Under the pieces are notes generated by a model, which saw only the letters and a list, made by a program, of their open reading frames with translations, had not been told where the DNA came from and searched no databases. The position numbers and the translations under genes are program-made. A DNA stretch of 64,000 nucleotides from Dastarcus helophoroides (taxonomy: Eukaryota; Arthropoda; Insecta; Coleoptera; Bothrideridae): contig CM053326.1 of assembly GCA_028583605.1 (NCBI GenBank), positions 10,920,587 to 10,984,586 of the forward strand. Direction: 5' to 3'. Within the stretch, counting starts at the first letter, position 1. Each line of letters begins with the position of its first letter. Shown piece by piece: positions 45,681 through 56,827 of the stretch.

Positions 45681-47600
45681 CTAAATTGGAAAAAAGTATA
45701 ATAAAATATTTTAACATTATTTACAGACTTTTTAAAACACCTTTATTTCAGCTACAGCAAAATCCAACACTGGTGGTTTAAACATTCTGATATAAATGTC
45801 CTCTTGAACAGGCTTAAACAATTTTTCTTCTGGAGGTTCTCCATTATAATTCAACATTGAACACAACGTTTCCACATCAATATACTTTGGTGTTAGTCCG
45901 GCTCTTACAACATTATCAGAACAAGCCATACATTCCATACAATCTATAATTTATTTTTAATTGTAAAAGACTACGAAACATTTAAATGTTTGGCATACCT
46001 CCAGATAAATATGCATGTGGTTCATTAGCTCCTAAATATATAGCTTCCGAAGGTTGTAACTTTATATAATTTAAGAAGTATACCATAAAACATCCAACAT
46101 CATTTGGAAATTGAGAATTCAGCCTTTCTATTACATCGATTAAATAAGCTTCTCTTTGACGGGAATCTTAATTAAACAAATAGGATCAAAATTAAATTAT
46201 GCAAAAATTATAGGCTATAATTACCTAAATGCTTGCATCTATCAAAGAATCCCTCTAATGCATGCTTAACAGCCTCTGGTTTACTAGTTATGACATATTT
46301 AAATGTTGACTTTAAGAATTCATCTCCGTTTTTAGTAAACAGCGTGTTCAGTAAATCCCAACCAATTAAATTCGATAGTTCAGGTACATCTGTAATATGT
46401 AAGAAAAAATGATATACAAAATACTACAGTCTATTTATGTCCTATTATACTTTTTAAATATTCTTTAACTTCGTCCGCGGGTCTAAAACCACACAATGCT
46501 TCAAAAGGGGTTAGTGCGATCGCTAGTTCTGGCTTGTGATTCGGATCTTTATATATATCGGGACGTTTGGCATGTAATTCTTCTGCATGTTGCTGCAAAC
46601 CAACAGCTTGTAAATATTAATATGATTCTGCCTTTTTTTGCACCATTTAAAAGTTTGGTTATTGTTTATTGATGCAAAGTTATAGAGAATTTGTTTAAAA
46701 ATAATATAAAGTACTGAACTAAAAACCGCAGCCTGTACATTTTAATCAAGTCCGATTAGGCCCGGACTCGCCTTTCGGCAGATTCATTTATTTTGTGCTC
46801 CTATTATGAGATAATATTTTTCACAGTGTGCATTAATTAGGGCAGATGCGCCTCTAGTCGGTTACCACAATTTTATTTGCATCTTAAACTTATTGAAATC
46901 TATCTTTTTTGCAATCAGTGTTAAGTACTAAAAATAAACATGTTTTTCTATATAAATAGTCTGCTACATTTACGGTCAATGATAAAAAAGTTAGGGAAGA
47001 TTAAATTATACCTCCAACTACTGACACAATTATTTTCCTTGTTTTTATTCAAAATATATTTTTTTTAAATTTCAAAATGTCATAACACTACAAGTTTAGA
47101 GGCTTAATTGATAATCTCTATTGGACTTGGTGGTCCCAAATGTTTAAATGTGTGGACCATATGGTCATATTATTTTCAATTGCCAGTAAGTTCTAAAAAA
47201 TAAGAAAAGAAGCAGAAAAAATATTATTTCAACAAATTCATACTAAAAAAATGAATAGGTTACTCCTAATAAAATAATTAAATACCTTAGATGGATGGGC
47301 TTGAATTGAAAGTGCTTTATTTATCGAGAGCACTTTGAAAAGAAAGGGTAACTGGTATCCAAATGTTTTTATTACTTTCTCTCCTAAAAATTCTGGATGC
47401 TTTTCAATGACGGAGGACAGAGTATCTCCACTTTGAAGTGTTGATGGTCCATTAACATGAGTACCCATCCATAACTCAGCATAGGGTAATTTATCATCAA
47501 TATTTACCGTCTTATTTGCATTTTTACATAATTCAGCAACCTTACTAGAATATCCTTTTTTGCCCCATTCATAATGTTGGACTTTACACTGCAGTTCCAT
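45483..47600 (-). CDS. Mpi: Mannose-6-phosphate isomerase (complete, six exons)
   Basis: Cytosolic type-I phosphomannose isomerase interconverts fructose-6-phosphate and mannose-6-phosphate, using Zn, and feeds GDP-mannose and N-glycan synthesis. Exons are 47600-47286, 46592-46451, 46389-46225, 46166-45999, 45943-45741 and 45680-45483. All have GT/AG borders and consistent phases and give 396 residues, the usual family length. Start MELQCKVQHYEWGKKG is the family N-terminus, so the ATG at 47598-47600 is preferred over one 27 bp upstream. Metal and catalytic blocks are visible: LSIQAHPSK (His of QAHP), HKPELAIALTPFEALCGF (Glu of KPE), then LGANEPHAYLSGDCMECMAC and SDNVVRAGLTPKYIDV. The stop is TAA at 45483-45485. 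AATAAA follows at 45424-45429. No lesion is seen. Confidence 0.95.
45741..45943 (-). CDS. Mpi: Mpi exon 5
   Basis: The acceptor is AAATTATAG and the donor GTGTT. It encodes CMECMACSDNVVRAGLTPKY, the family signature around the active-site Arg. Confidence 0.94.
45999..46166 (-). CDS. Mpi: Mpi exon 4
   Basis: The acceptor is TTTAATTAAG and the donor GTATG. It encodes FPNDVGCFMVYFLNYIKLQP then GANEPHAYLSG, with the active-site His. Confidence 0.93.
46225..46389 (-). CDS. Mpi: Mpi exon 3
   Basis: The acceptor is CATATTACAG and the donor GTAAT. It encodes NVPELSNLIGWDLLNTLFTK and FFDRCKHL, part of the helical domain. Confidence 0.92.
46451..46592 (-). CDS. Mpi: Mpi exon 2
   Basis: The acceptor is GGTTTGCAG. 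It encodes QHAEELHAKRPDIYKDPNHK then PELAIALTPFEALCGFRP, with the catalytic KPE segment. The donor is GTATAA. It starts on a codon boundary. Confidence 0.93.
47286..47600 (-). CDS. Mpi: Mpi exon 1
   Basis: From ATG (47600) to the donor GTATT after SIQAHPSK. It carries the first Zn-ligand region. The following intron (46593-47285) is the only long one and holds no recognised repeat. Confidence 0.93.
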
Positions 47601-47639
47601 GATTTTCAAAAAACTATAAATCAGCAAAATATAAAATTT

Positions 47640-48590
47640 TTAATTTATACGGAACAAGGTAAATATAATACACAGAATGTATAGCAGCCAAATTTAAACA
47701 TCAATAGATTATTACTATCACAGATAAAATATTACTTCATTTATCACTGTATAAATCATTTAGTCATTTTTTGCTTTTTGAAATTTAACCTTTTTGAAAG
47801 TCAAATAGAATCAAATGTCAAGAAAAGTCAAACGTCATAAAGAGCAGAACCACAGAAAATCTGCATAGAATAGGATACTAACAGTGAAATATCTGGACGA
47901 ATTATACTACAAGTTCCAAGATTAACCGATTTAAATTAACAGAAAACTTCAAATTATATTTTATCACAAAAATGTGGCGCTATATGTTTATAATAAAAAA
48001 TTACCTTAGCAAATTTCGTTTTAAAAAAAATGACAAATTCCTTGTCATTCTTTTCATGACAGTGCAACCCTGTCGTGTTGATGTCTGTATTAGGGATGTC
48101 GATGTGAGATCGATTAATCGAAAAATCGATTTTTTCAACTTTTAAGGTCGATTTTTTAGATCGATTTCAAATATAAAATCGATCTAATGAACGATTCAAA
48201 AATCCTAAGAATCGGATCGATTTACCTTAGATGCAGGTCACTGTAAATTTAATGACAAAAATTTTTATTTTTGGCGTTATGTTATTTTTCCACTTCCTTC
48301 CACTAGCAATAGCTACGTTCATAAGCCAACAGATGGCAGCATTAACATTCCTTTTTATTCATTATGACCTTGACTGAATAGGAAAGATAACTGTGGTGCA
48401 GTGTTGCCATATATTTGAAGGTAAAATTCCGTACATACGCAGTTAAAATTACCGTAATTCACAAAAATTACCATATGTTACTTTATTACCTGTTAACCGT
48501 CTTAAGAACTTTTATTTAGTAGTTGAACACGTTACACACGTATTAATAAATAAACTACAAAACTTGAAAAAAGTTTATTTACTTTTTTTG
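47640..48590. other. Mpi upstream region
   Basis: This is the 5' flank of Mpi. A cluster of ATCGAT palindromes (GATCGATT, AATCGATTTTT and so on) lies at 48105-48230 directly after TAGGGATGTCGATG, which looks like a DNA-transposon end. A matching second end was not found. No gene was recognised. Confidence 0.45.
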
Positions 48591-50280
48591 AAGCAAAATT
48601 GCAAGAGCGTAGAAAGGACATCAATTTGAAAAAAAAATTAATCACAGAATTTGACTTTTTTTCCTCTAAATCCCGAGATTAAAGTCAAAATTTCGACTTT
48701 GATGTCAAAATTTCAAAAAAAGGTCGAAAAAAAGTTAAAAATTCAATTTTTAAATCGAAACGTTACAAAGGCCTAGAAAGGACGTCGATTAAAAAAAAAT
48801 GTCATTTTTAGAAATTTCGACTTTTTTCTGAAACTTCGACTTTTTTCTCAAATTTTGATTTTTTCCTTAAAATTTCGACTTTTTTCTGGAAATTTCAACT
48901 TTTTCGAAATGGTACAAAGGCGTAGAAAGAACATCGAACATTCTCTTAAATTTCGATTTTAAACTCGAAATTTCGACTTTTTTCTCGAAATTTTGACTTT
49001 GTTCTTAAATTTCGATCTTTTTTTTCAAAATTTCGTCTTGTTTCTCGAAATTTCGTTTTTTATCTAAAATTTTGACTTTTTTACCAAAATTTTGACCTTA
49101 ATATTGAACTTTCGACATTTTTCTCGAAATTTCAAGTTTAAACTCAAAATTTTTACTTTATACTCAAAATTTCGACTTTTTTTCTCAAATTTCGAATTTT
49201 TGTCGAAATTTTGACCTTAATATCGAAATTTTGACTTTTTCGCAAATTTATTTCGACTTTTTTCTCGAAATTTCGTCTTTTTTTGCAAATTTTGACCTTT
49301 TTCTTGAAATTTCGACTTTTTTCTCGAAATTTCGACTTTTTTCTTAAATTTCGACCTTTTCTCTCAAAATTTCTACTTTTTTCTCAAAATTTTAACCTTT
49401 TTCTCAAATTTCGCTTTTTTCTCGAAACTTCAACCCTTTTCTCGAAATTTTGACTTAATATCAAAATTTCGACATTTTTCTCGAACTTTCCACTTTAAAA
49501 TTAAAATTTCGACCTTTTTTCTCGAATTTCGACTTTTTTCTTCTTTGGGAAAGTGATGGGACGCAGCGACTTATTCTCGAAATTTCCAGAAAAAATAATT
49601 CGATATCAAAGTCAGAATTCCAAGATTAAAGTTGAAATTTCGACATTAATCTCGGAATTTAAAAAAAAAGTAGAATTTTGAAGAAAAAAGTCGAATTTTC
49701 GAGAAAAAGGTCGAAATCTCGAGGGTTCAGTCGAAATTTCTAAATTAAATTCAAAATTTCGAGAGAAAAATTTAAATTTCGATAAAGATTGAAATTTCGA
49801 GAAAAATCAAATCTCTAAAAATATTTTTTTTAACCAATGTCCTTTTTACGCTTTTGTAAAATGTCGAAATTTCTAAATATAATTTTTTTAGTCAAATGCC
49901 TTTTTACCCTTTTTTAAAATGTCGACTTTGAACTCGAAATTTCGACTTTTTTCTCGAAAATTCTGCTTTAATTCTGAAACGTTAAGAAAAAAGTCGAAAT
50001 TTTGGGTAATAAAAAATTGAAATTATTGAACGTATCCTACTGCTAAGTGTCGTAAAATCGTAAAAGAGTTGGTGTTTAGAATATAGCCTTATGTTTTAAG
50101 GGTTGGAGGGTTGGCGAGGCTCAACTGTCATCTGCCTAACCTAGCCATAAAATAAGAAATTTTGACTTATCTCGAAATTTCGTGAAAAAAAAGTTAAAAT
50201 TTCGAGATTAAAGCCGAAGAGATTAAAGTAGAAATTTCCACTTTAATCTCGTAATTTGCAGTTTAAACTTTATATTTCTG
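48590..50280. repeat. TTTCGA-type repeat between Mpi and MCTS1
   Basis: The strongest TTTCGAAATTT block of the window. TTTCGACTTTTTTCTCGAAA-like units of roughly 20-25 bp repeat from 48660 to 49540 (T-rich), then turn A-rich at 49590-49820 (GAAAAAAGTCGAAATTT). No element ends were located here. Confidence 0.75.
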
Positions 50281-50513
50281 AATATATTTTTATAAATGAA
50301 TGCCCTATTATTTGGAAAGAATAACAAAATTGGAAAAACGCTTCACTAAATGTATCGAATCAAAATGTGACTATGTTGAAAAATAAAACGCCTTTTTACC
50401 GAAAAAAATATATTTTTCATTCAAAAAGTCACTAACCTATCAAATTTTCCTCGTAATTGGCGAAACGAAAACAAATGTATATACTCTATTTGCATACAAT
50501 ATTCCAGTTTCCG

Positions 50514-50684
50514 CTACAAAATGGCGTTGTGACGTCATAGTGATAGATCGCATTGCAATTGTGCCATTCTTCAGACATGGATTCTATGGTTTGTCACATT
50601 CAATTCCTAATTTATCGACTTACCTGTTTAACTTGCAATTTGTCATTTAAATTGTCAAAGTTCTAACCTTTAAATTTAAACAAA
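50514..50684 (+). promoter_or_regulatory. Candidate MCTS1 promoter (YY1-like and CRE-like motifs)
   Basis: ACAAAATGGCG (50515-50525), a YY1/Pho-like motif, is followed by the palindromic CRE TGACGTCA at 50530-50537, about 150 bp before the MCTS1 ATG. No TATA box is evident. Such motif pairs are common in housekeeping promoters. Function is inferred only. Confidence 0.4.
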
Positions 50685-51516
50685 ATGTTCAAAAAGTGAG
50701 TTGTGTTCAAAAAGTTATTCTTTTTACATTTACTTATTTTCTGTAATGTTATTTCAGATTTGATGAGAAGGAAAGTATTTCTGGGGTGCTGCAATTGAAA
50801 TCTTCGGTTCAGAAAGGAATTAGAACTAAACTGGTAGAATCATATCCTCATTTAGAAAATTTCGTTGATCAAATCTTACCTAAAAAGGATGCGTTGCGTA
50901 TTGTAAAATGGTTTGAAACGATTTTAATAGAACAGCTCACTTAACTAAAACCTTTTTATTGTAGTCATGACCATATTGAAATCATAGTTAATTCTGCTGG
51001 CGAATTGTTATTTTTCAGACATAGAGAAAGTCAATGGATGCCCACTTTACGTTTATTTCACAAATGTAACAACTTCAGTTTATTAATGGTGGGAATAGTT
51101 ATTTACAGGTTGAGTTTTAGATCCATTTTTCTTGCCGATGCAACAAGTTGATAAAGGAGCCATTCGATTTGTACTTAGTGGAGCTAACATTATGTGTCCA
51201 GGTCTAACTTCACCAGGAGCAAAAATGACTGAAGTGCCGAAAGATACTGTAGTTGTAAGTGGTTCAGAATTTTGAATTTTTAGTCATTTAGAGGAGAAAA
51301 TTGTTTCAGGCAATAATGGCAGAAGGTAAAGAACATGCTCTCGCTATTGGAAAAACAACACTTTCCACTGAAGAAATGTGAGTTTTGCTTTAATTGCATT
51401 TTTACTATAAATTTTTAATTGATGTAATTTTCAGAGCCAAAGTTAATAAGGGTATAGGAGTTGAAAATTTTCACTATTTAAATGACGGTCTGTGGCAAAT
51501 GAAACCTGTAAAATAA
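50685..51516 (+). CDS. MCTS1: MCTS1 / malignant T-cell-amplified sequence 1 (complete, six exons)
   Basis: MCTS1 pairs with DENR to recycle post-termination 40S subunits and to support reinitiation after short upstream ORFs. It carries a PUA RNA-binding domain. Exons are 50685-50695 (only 11 nt: MFK plus two bases), 50758-50910, 50965-51065, 51121-51254, 51310-51377 and 51435-51516. All have GT/AG borders and the sum is 549 nt, 182 residues, matching the family length of about 181. The family-typical start is [28 protein letters not shown] precedes the PUA part with [46 protein letters not shown] and the end [19 protein letters not shown]. No lesion is seen. Confidence 0.95.
50758..50910 (+). 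CDS. MCTS1: MCTS1 exon 2
   Basis: The acceptor is TGTTATTTCAG and the donor GTTTG. It encodes [20 protein letters not shown] and the N-terminal helical part up to RIVK and a split Cys codon. The preceding 11-nt first exon (50685-50695) would be missed by ORF-based gene finding. Confidence 0.93.
50965..51065 (+). CDS. MCTS1: MCTS1 exon 3
   Basis: The acceptor is TTTATTGTAG and the donor GTAAC. It encodes [20 protein letters not shown] and MPTLRLFHK. Confidence 0.93.
51121..51254 (+). CDS. MCTS1: MCTS1 exon 4 (PUA)
   Basis: The acceptor is GTTGAGTTTTAG and the donor GTAAG. It encodes [20 protein letters not shown] and [15 protein letters not shown], the core of the PUA domain. Confidence 0.93.
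51310..51377 (+). CDS. MCTS1: MCTS1 exon 5
   Basis: The acceptor is TTGTTTCAG and the donor GTGAG. It encodes [20 protein letters not shown]. Confidence 0.93.
51435..51516 (+). CDS. MCTS1: MCTS1 exon 6
   Basis: The acceptor is GTAATTTTCAG and the exon ends at TAA. It encodes [20 protein letters not shown] and a short end MKPVK. Confidence 0.93.
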
Positions 51517-51539
51517 TTTTATTTTATATTTGGATCAGA

Positions 51540-52200
51540 TTTATAATATAAAATTTTGAGTAGCAGTTGTTTTGTTTAAACTGTTTTTACGAACATGGGT
51601 ATTAGTACAGAGTCGTTAGGCATTATATAGTGAAATCCTCACCAATGAATGCGTTTTTAAAATCCTTATTAAAAAATGAAACAGCTCAAATTTGATGATC
51701 TTTATTTGCTTAGCAATTTATTACAAATCAAAAAAATACATTCATAGAGATAAGGACAATGGTTAACTGTCCAAGTAGAATGCTAAGGAAAATCTCTTGC
51801 CTCCTCTGCAGGTTCTCTGAACATATTGCTCTACATTGTCGGAGCAAACCCGTTTAATTTGTTTACCAGTGAGTACTAATTATTGTTTCTCAGACCACAC
51901 AAAACGGTGGTTAAATCAATAGACTAAAAAAACAAGTAGATAATGCAAATCGTAATAAAATTGTTGTGCTAATCCTAGTAACAACACATCTAAGAGCAAT
52001 GATTTAGTACTGAAATTTCACTGGCATTGATTGTTGCTGCGGAATATCTCTTATCAATATCATTCTGCTCAGTTCAATTAGTTCGATCAGTCTAGGACAG
52101 GCGTCGGACACTGTCAAAGGGTAGAATTGCAAACCTATAAATGACGAAATATTTCTAAATTATAGTAATTTTTAGTTTATATAATAGGGAGTTGCATGAC
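51540..52200. other. MCTS1 3' flank
   Basis: Ordinary AT-rich intergenic DNA. Neither a gene nor a repeat with recognisable ends was found. Confidence 0.4.
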
Positions 52201-52229
52201 CTGAATTTTTCAAACATATAGTGTTATTA

Positions 52230-53990
52230 TGTTAAAACATGGCAAGTATGACAGTTATTAGGGCCAATAACCAAACAACTCGAGAGATATCAACACCGGG
52301 AGGCATCAGACAAGGGGGTAGCCTCAGCCCATTCCTATTCAATTTGATAATGGATAACATTATCGACAAAATCACATCATTGAATCTGGAATATAAACTG
52401 CAACATCGACGCTTCAGTATAATATGTTACGCTGATAACGCAACACTTATGGCAGAGCCGGAAGACGACGTTCGGAGGCAGGTATTCTGCTTCTAGCAAA
52501 CGGCACAGAGAAAATAAAAACCATAACATAATCTAGAGACAAACCATTATCTATCGCTGCTTCAAATCGACTAAGGGAACACCAGATACAGACGATTAAT
52601 GGGGATCTCGAGATTATTCTGGAATGAGGTAAGAACAATTTAGTCGACTTCAACGCTTCAAAAACTCAGGCCGCGGTTTTCTCTAAGAAAACATCAAGGG
52701 ATAATGCAACAAACGTACTAATGGATGGTCAAATCCTTCCTATGGAATATCTACCCTAGGAGTGAATGCGAGCACTAACTTCTCTTGGGACGATCATGTG
52801 CGCTCCATTGCCAAATCCGTCTCTCAGAAGCTAGGCTTTCTTTTTAGAGCTAAAAAGTACTTCACATCTTATCAGCTATTAACACTATACAAAGCTCAAG
52901 TTAGGCCAACACTAGAATACTGTTCTCAGGTTTGGAGTTCAGCAAAAACCATGAGAGGTAAATACTTTTCGAGACAATCAGCTTTTAGAAACCGGAGAAC
53001 CACTAATAATCTGTTAAAAAAAGAGGTACCAGCGATTCGAACTGTTGTTATACCATCTGGAATAATCAAAAGATGTTTAAATAAACCTCAATTAATGAGC
53101 ATATATGATATATCTAATATATCGATAGTCATTACTTGTCAGGGAGCACAAAGTTTAAAAATTTTAATTTGCCAAAACACACTTTAGCTCTCTTGGCAAG
53201 GGCAAGATTCTTGATGCGTACTAGACAGTCGGAGACAACAAATTCCTATGCGGTCCAGCTTGACACAGTGAGGACTTCTGTCTACGGAGACTTTTTTTTT
53301 TTACAGGACTTCGAAGGTATGGAACTTGTTACCGAAAGGAATTTTCCCCAAAAATTACGACCTATCCTTGTTTAAGAAGGCGGTTCATCGCCATCTATCC
53401 TTGTTTCCGTATCCTACTCGCAGTGCTTTAAAAGCATAATGGGGTTACCCTTTGCGAGTGGATTAAACTTAAAAAAAAGACCCGGTGCGATGCAAAATTG
53501 AAATTGATAGAAGCAGCATAGAAATAGTAATGAATTTTAAATATCTAGAAACCGACGTGTAAGCCGCTGTCATAGCAGGAGACCTGAGAAATGTCAATAG
53601 CAAGGTGAGAATATATAAGACATAAGTGCGACCTACATTGATGTATGCAATCGAAACCAGAGCAGACACAAACAAAAGCCAAATCAATGCTGAGGGCAGC
53701 AGAAATGAAAACGCTGAGAGCAATCACCGGGAATAGTTAGAAACGATGAGATCAGAAGAATATGCGGAGTGGACGAAGAAGAGTCGCCAATAGTATGACC
53801 ATGTGAGAAGAATGAAAGAAGACAGAGTTGTTTAAAGGGCTTTGGAGAACACGCCTGTAGAACGTAGACCAAGAGGAATACCACCGAAGAGATGGAAAGA
53901 CAGCTGGCAATGCACATCCCAAGAAAACCAAAATATCTGAGTTCGAAGGAAAACAGACCAATAGGTCTTCGAAAAGAAGAAGAAGAAGAA
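52230..53990 (+). pseudogene. RTE-like LINE remnant split by a jockey-type fragment
   Basis: The outer parts are 52230-52620 (TPGGIRQGGSLSPFLFNL, CYADNATLMAEPEDDV; the catalytic YADD has become YADN) and 53475-53990. The latter reads RCKIEIDRSSIEIVMNFKYL, KMKTLRAITG-like, RRICGV, YDHVRRMKEDRVV and RRPRGIPPKRWKDSWQ, with many stops. This C-terminal block is typical of RTE-type LINEs. Between them a jockey-type fragment reads KNNLVDFNASKTQAAVFSKK and WDDHVRSIAKSVSQKLGFLF then YKAQVRPTLEYCSQVWSSA, followed by VQLDTVRTSVYGDFFF, and ends in an A-rich tail near 53475. Both are dead. Confidence 0.68.
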
Positions 53991-53999
53991 TTTTCGAAG

Positions 54000-54660
54000 A
54001 AACCATAAAATACAAAAAAATGTGTCCGCAATTTCGAGAAAATAGTTGACGTTTCGAAATTAACATTAAAGTCTAGAATTTTCGAGTTTATATTCGTAGT
54101 TTAAAGAAAGATATCGAATTTTGGACACTGAGATCGTTTCGATAAGAAATCAAAATCTTTAGAAAAATTTAAGATTCGTTGTTAGACTTGAAATTTTGAA
54201 CAAACAAACAAAGTCGAAATTGTGAGTTTATAAGTAAAATTTTGGGAAAATAAACAAAAATTGAAGGGTTGAAAGATAAATTTTGTAAAAATAATTAAAA
54301 TTTCGAGGAAAATACTCGAAATTTATTTTTTTTAATGCGATTTCTTGGCTTAAACTCAAGAGGCTGATGTTAGAAAGATAAAAATCAAACTTTTGAAGAT
54401 AAAATCGAAGTTTTAGGGAAAACAAAAACTGAATTTTAATGTCAATGTGAAAAAGTCGAAATTTCGCAAAACATTTAAATTAATAGAAAATTTGAATTTT
54501 GAATGTTCAGATTACTCTCATAATTTAAGCAAAATATTACGATATTAAAGTCGAAATTTGGAAAAATTCAGCATATCTAGCAACAGTCCAAATTTTGAGT
54601 TTATAACAACATTTTTGGAAAGTTAAAATAAAAAGCACAAAGACATAATTTGAAGAATAC
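54000..54660. repeat. TTTCGA-type repeat
   Basis: A-rich GTCGAAATTTTGA-like DNA with no ends identified. From 54660 to 55140 the sequence is ordinary intergenic DNA with nothing recognised. Confidence 0.55.
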
Positions 54661-55143
54661 ATCTCTCATAGAAAACTAATACTCTAGCACTCTGAGTGTA
54701 TCACGCAGCGAATGGCATCGGCTCGACAAACTGCCTGGATCTGAAGACAGCGTCACTCTCTCTAACGCATACATTTTTTAGCGCTCAACAGAATCCAGGG
54801 AAACTACAACGCTCCCTGCAGATTTTACAGCCTAATTTCTAGCATTAAGAATTAGTAGCAAAAAAACTTGAAATATGGTAAAAACTTTCTAACGAAAGAC
54901 GTGTTCGTCATGGAAATATTTCGGCCAAAGTTCTCTCTGTGTTTGGTCAGAGGGAGACAAGACCCATCACATCAATTATCTAGAAGTTTCAACTCAATTT
55001 TTGGGATAGAAATAGTATGCCAAGCAATTAAGAAACTGTTCACTTCTTGCAGGATTGATAAGATTACCGTAATATGATACGAAAATGGTAAATGGCATGG
55101 GTAGTGTGCAGTTTCTAGAATTATCATGTCGCCCAGAATGAAG

Positions 55144-55191
55144 GTACTACCACAGTATAAATATTAGCTTAAGCTAATACTGTGGTACTAC
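55144..55191. repeat. Palindrome around CTTAAG
   Basis: GTACTACCACAGTAT...ATTAGC on the left is mirrored by GCTAATACTGTGGTACTAC on the right around the TTAA centre, with a four-base insertion in the left arm. It lies 70 bp outside the Tc1 element and may be a tiny foldback. Confidence 0.7.
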
Positions 55192-55629
55192 ATTTTGACC
55201 TATTTACTTCGAGATCTCATATAATTAAGATCAAACTTCACAGGTAAGTTCGTTTGATCTAACACAAGTGGCCAAAATTCTGGAAACTTTTATAAAATCA
55301 TTGTTTTTCCAGCAACACTCGTGTCTTAGCCATGAATTATGCAATTTATTAACACAATTACGTTTGTGTCTTATAGTTTTATATTTCTACTCATTATTTA
55401 AGGACTTTCTTAACAGAACAAAGCCCCATAAATTTAAAAATAAATCAGAAAACAAACGTTAAGATATATTTAAGAAAATTGGACAATTATTATTGTATAG
55501 AAAATTAATATTTGGTTGAATAACCTTTGCTTTTTAGTGCAGCCTCAATTCTACAAGGCATGGAATTAACGAGACGAACCAGATCTCTCGGTGTAATGAC
55601 TCTAAACCAGCTTTGAATGATGTCTTCCA

Positions 55630-56827
55630 CAGTGGCGGCTGGTGCTAAAAAAAATTGGGGGTTGCAAAGAGATACTTGCAAAAATGTGCCGAAACTGGAA
55701 ATTTTAAATTAATCTGGAGGAATTGAGAAATATTTAGGATTTTAAATTGATATATGTTATACAGATATAGTATATTGCTAAAATTGCCTTTTTTTATATT
55801 CACAAGAAACAGAAATCCACTTGAAAGAGGAAGTTTATACGATCTTTGGCAATTGCAAATTTATCCATAACTTTTTACTGAAGACGAGTATTCCTTAGAT
55901 TCAGTCCTTTTTTTTGAAGACATCGTTAATGCGCACAATCTTTCCTGGAATAATGTATTTTTTTAAAATGTTTTTATTCTTTCCAGACTGGAGAAGCACC
56001 ACTCTACTTCAGCAGAAGCCATTGGGATAGTTATCAGTATTTTTAAAAGATCTAGAGTTTCACTAAGCTCACTGTTTTCTGAAATAATGTTATAAAGTAC
56101 AAGTAAACCAAGAGCCGATTTAAGCTTTTCTGTTTCGTAAATTACAGTTAGTTCAGTTCTTAGTTTTTGTAAATTAAAAAATAGATAAACCTTAGTGGTT
56201 TCTTTAAAATTCTTTTCGGGAAAAGTGATTCTATGTTGGTCAAACTTTTCAGAAGAAAATAAGGTTGCTGCAATTAAAGGGCCAGTGAAGCTGAATCGTT
56301 CTTTAGCTTGGCAGATAACAATATCGCATAAATACTTCTTTAGCTTCGCAAACTATTTCTGTTAAAACTTCGCTTTTTACAAAACACCGTCTGCACAATA
56401 TCTAAGTCTGGAATAGGTCATCCAAGTCACTTAATTTCCATTTTTATTTGTGTTTCCAGACTCACAACACTGACCAATAACCGATTATAATAGCGAATCG
56501 ATATTTGGTTTGCACCCACAAGTACAACCTAATGCTTGCTTATGGGCAAGTATTTTAAGCGAACAAAATATTAGTTAATGCGCAGGTGCATGTGTGTAAA
56601 GCAAGGTTTGCAGTCTAGCCTGCAAATTTTGCAAACCATGGACCCAATAATGTCGTCAAACGCTTACGAATCGGCGGAATCCGCTATAGTCAGCAGTATG
56701 TTTGGTAGTGATAAATGTGTTAACAATAAATAAAATAAACAACGTAAAGAACAATTTATTTTCTTTTTTATCCCAACGTTTTTTTGGAGGTTGCGCAAAC
56801 CTGCAAACCTAGCACTAGCCGCCACTG
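55630..56827 (-). mobile_element. 1.2-kb hAT element (CAGTGGCGG ends) inside Tc1
   Basis: The ends CAGTGGCGGCTGGTGCTAA and, inverted, CAGTGGCGGCTAGTGCTAGG are flanked by GTCTTCCA (55622-55629) and GTCTTCCT (56828-56835), 7/8 matching. It is collinear over most of its length with the element at 9158. The surrounding Tc1 reading frame continues across it. Confidence 0.87.
55963..56335 (-). pseudogene. hAT transposase C-terminal remnant
   Basis: An uninterrupted minus-strand frame of about 120 codons without a start: YLCDIVICQAKERFSFTGPL, FPEKNFKETTKVYLFFNLQK, ELTVIYETEKLKSALGLLVL, then ITIPMASAEVEWCFSSLERI and KTF before TAA. The S-A-E-x-x-F-S-x-L-x-x-I-K block is the conserved hAT dimerisation motif. 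After a frameshift FQERLCALTM follows. This proves the hAT identity of the CAGTGGCGG family. The catalytic region is gone. Confidence 0.82.

Noticed and set aside
46593..47285. Extra exon in the long first intron of Mpi
   Set aside because: Exons 1 and 2 join directly in phase at SIQAHPSK/QHAEELHA as in the family, so no coding sequence is missing.
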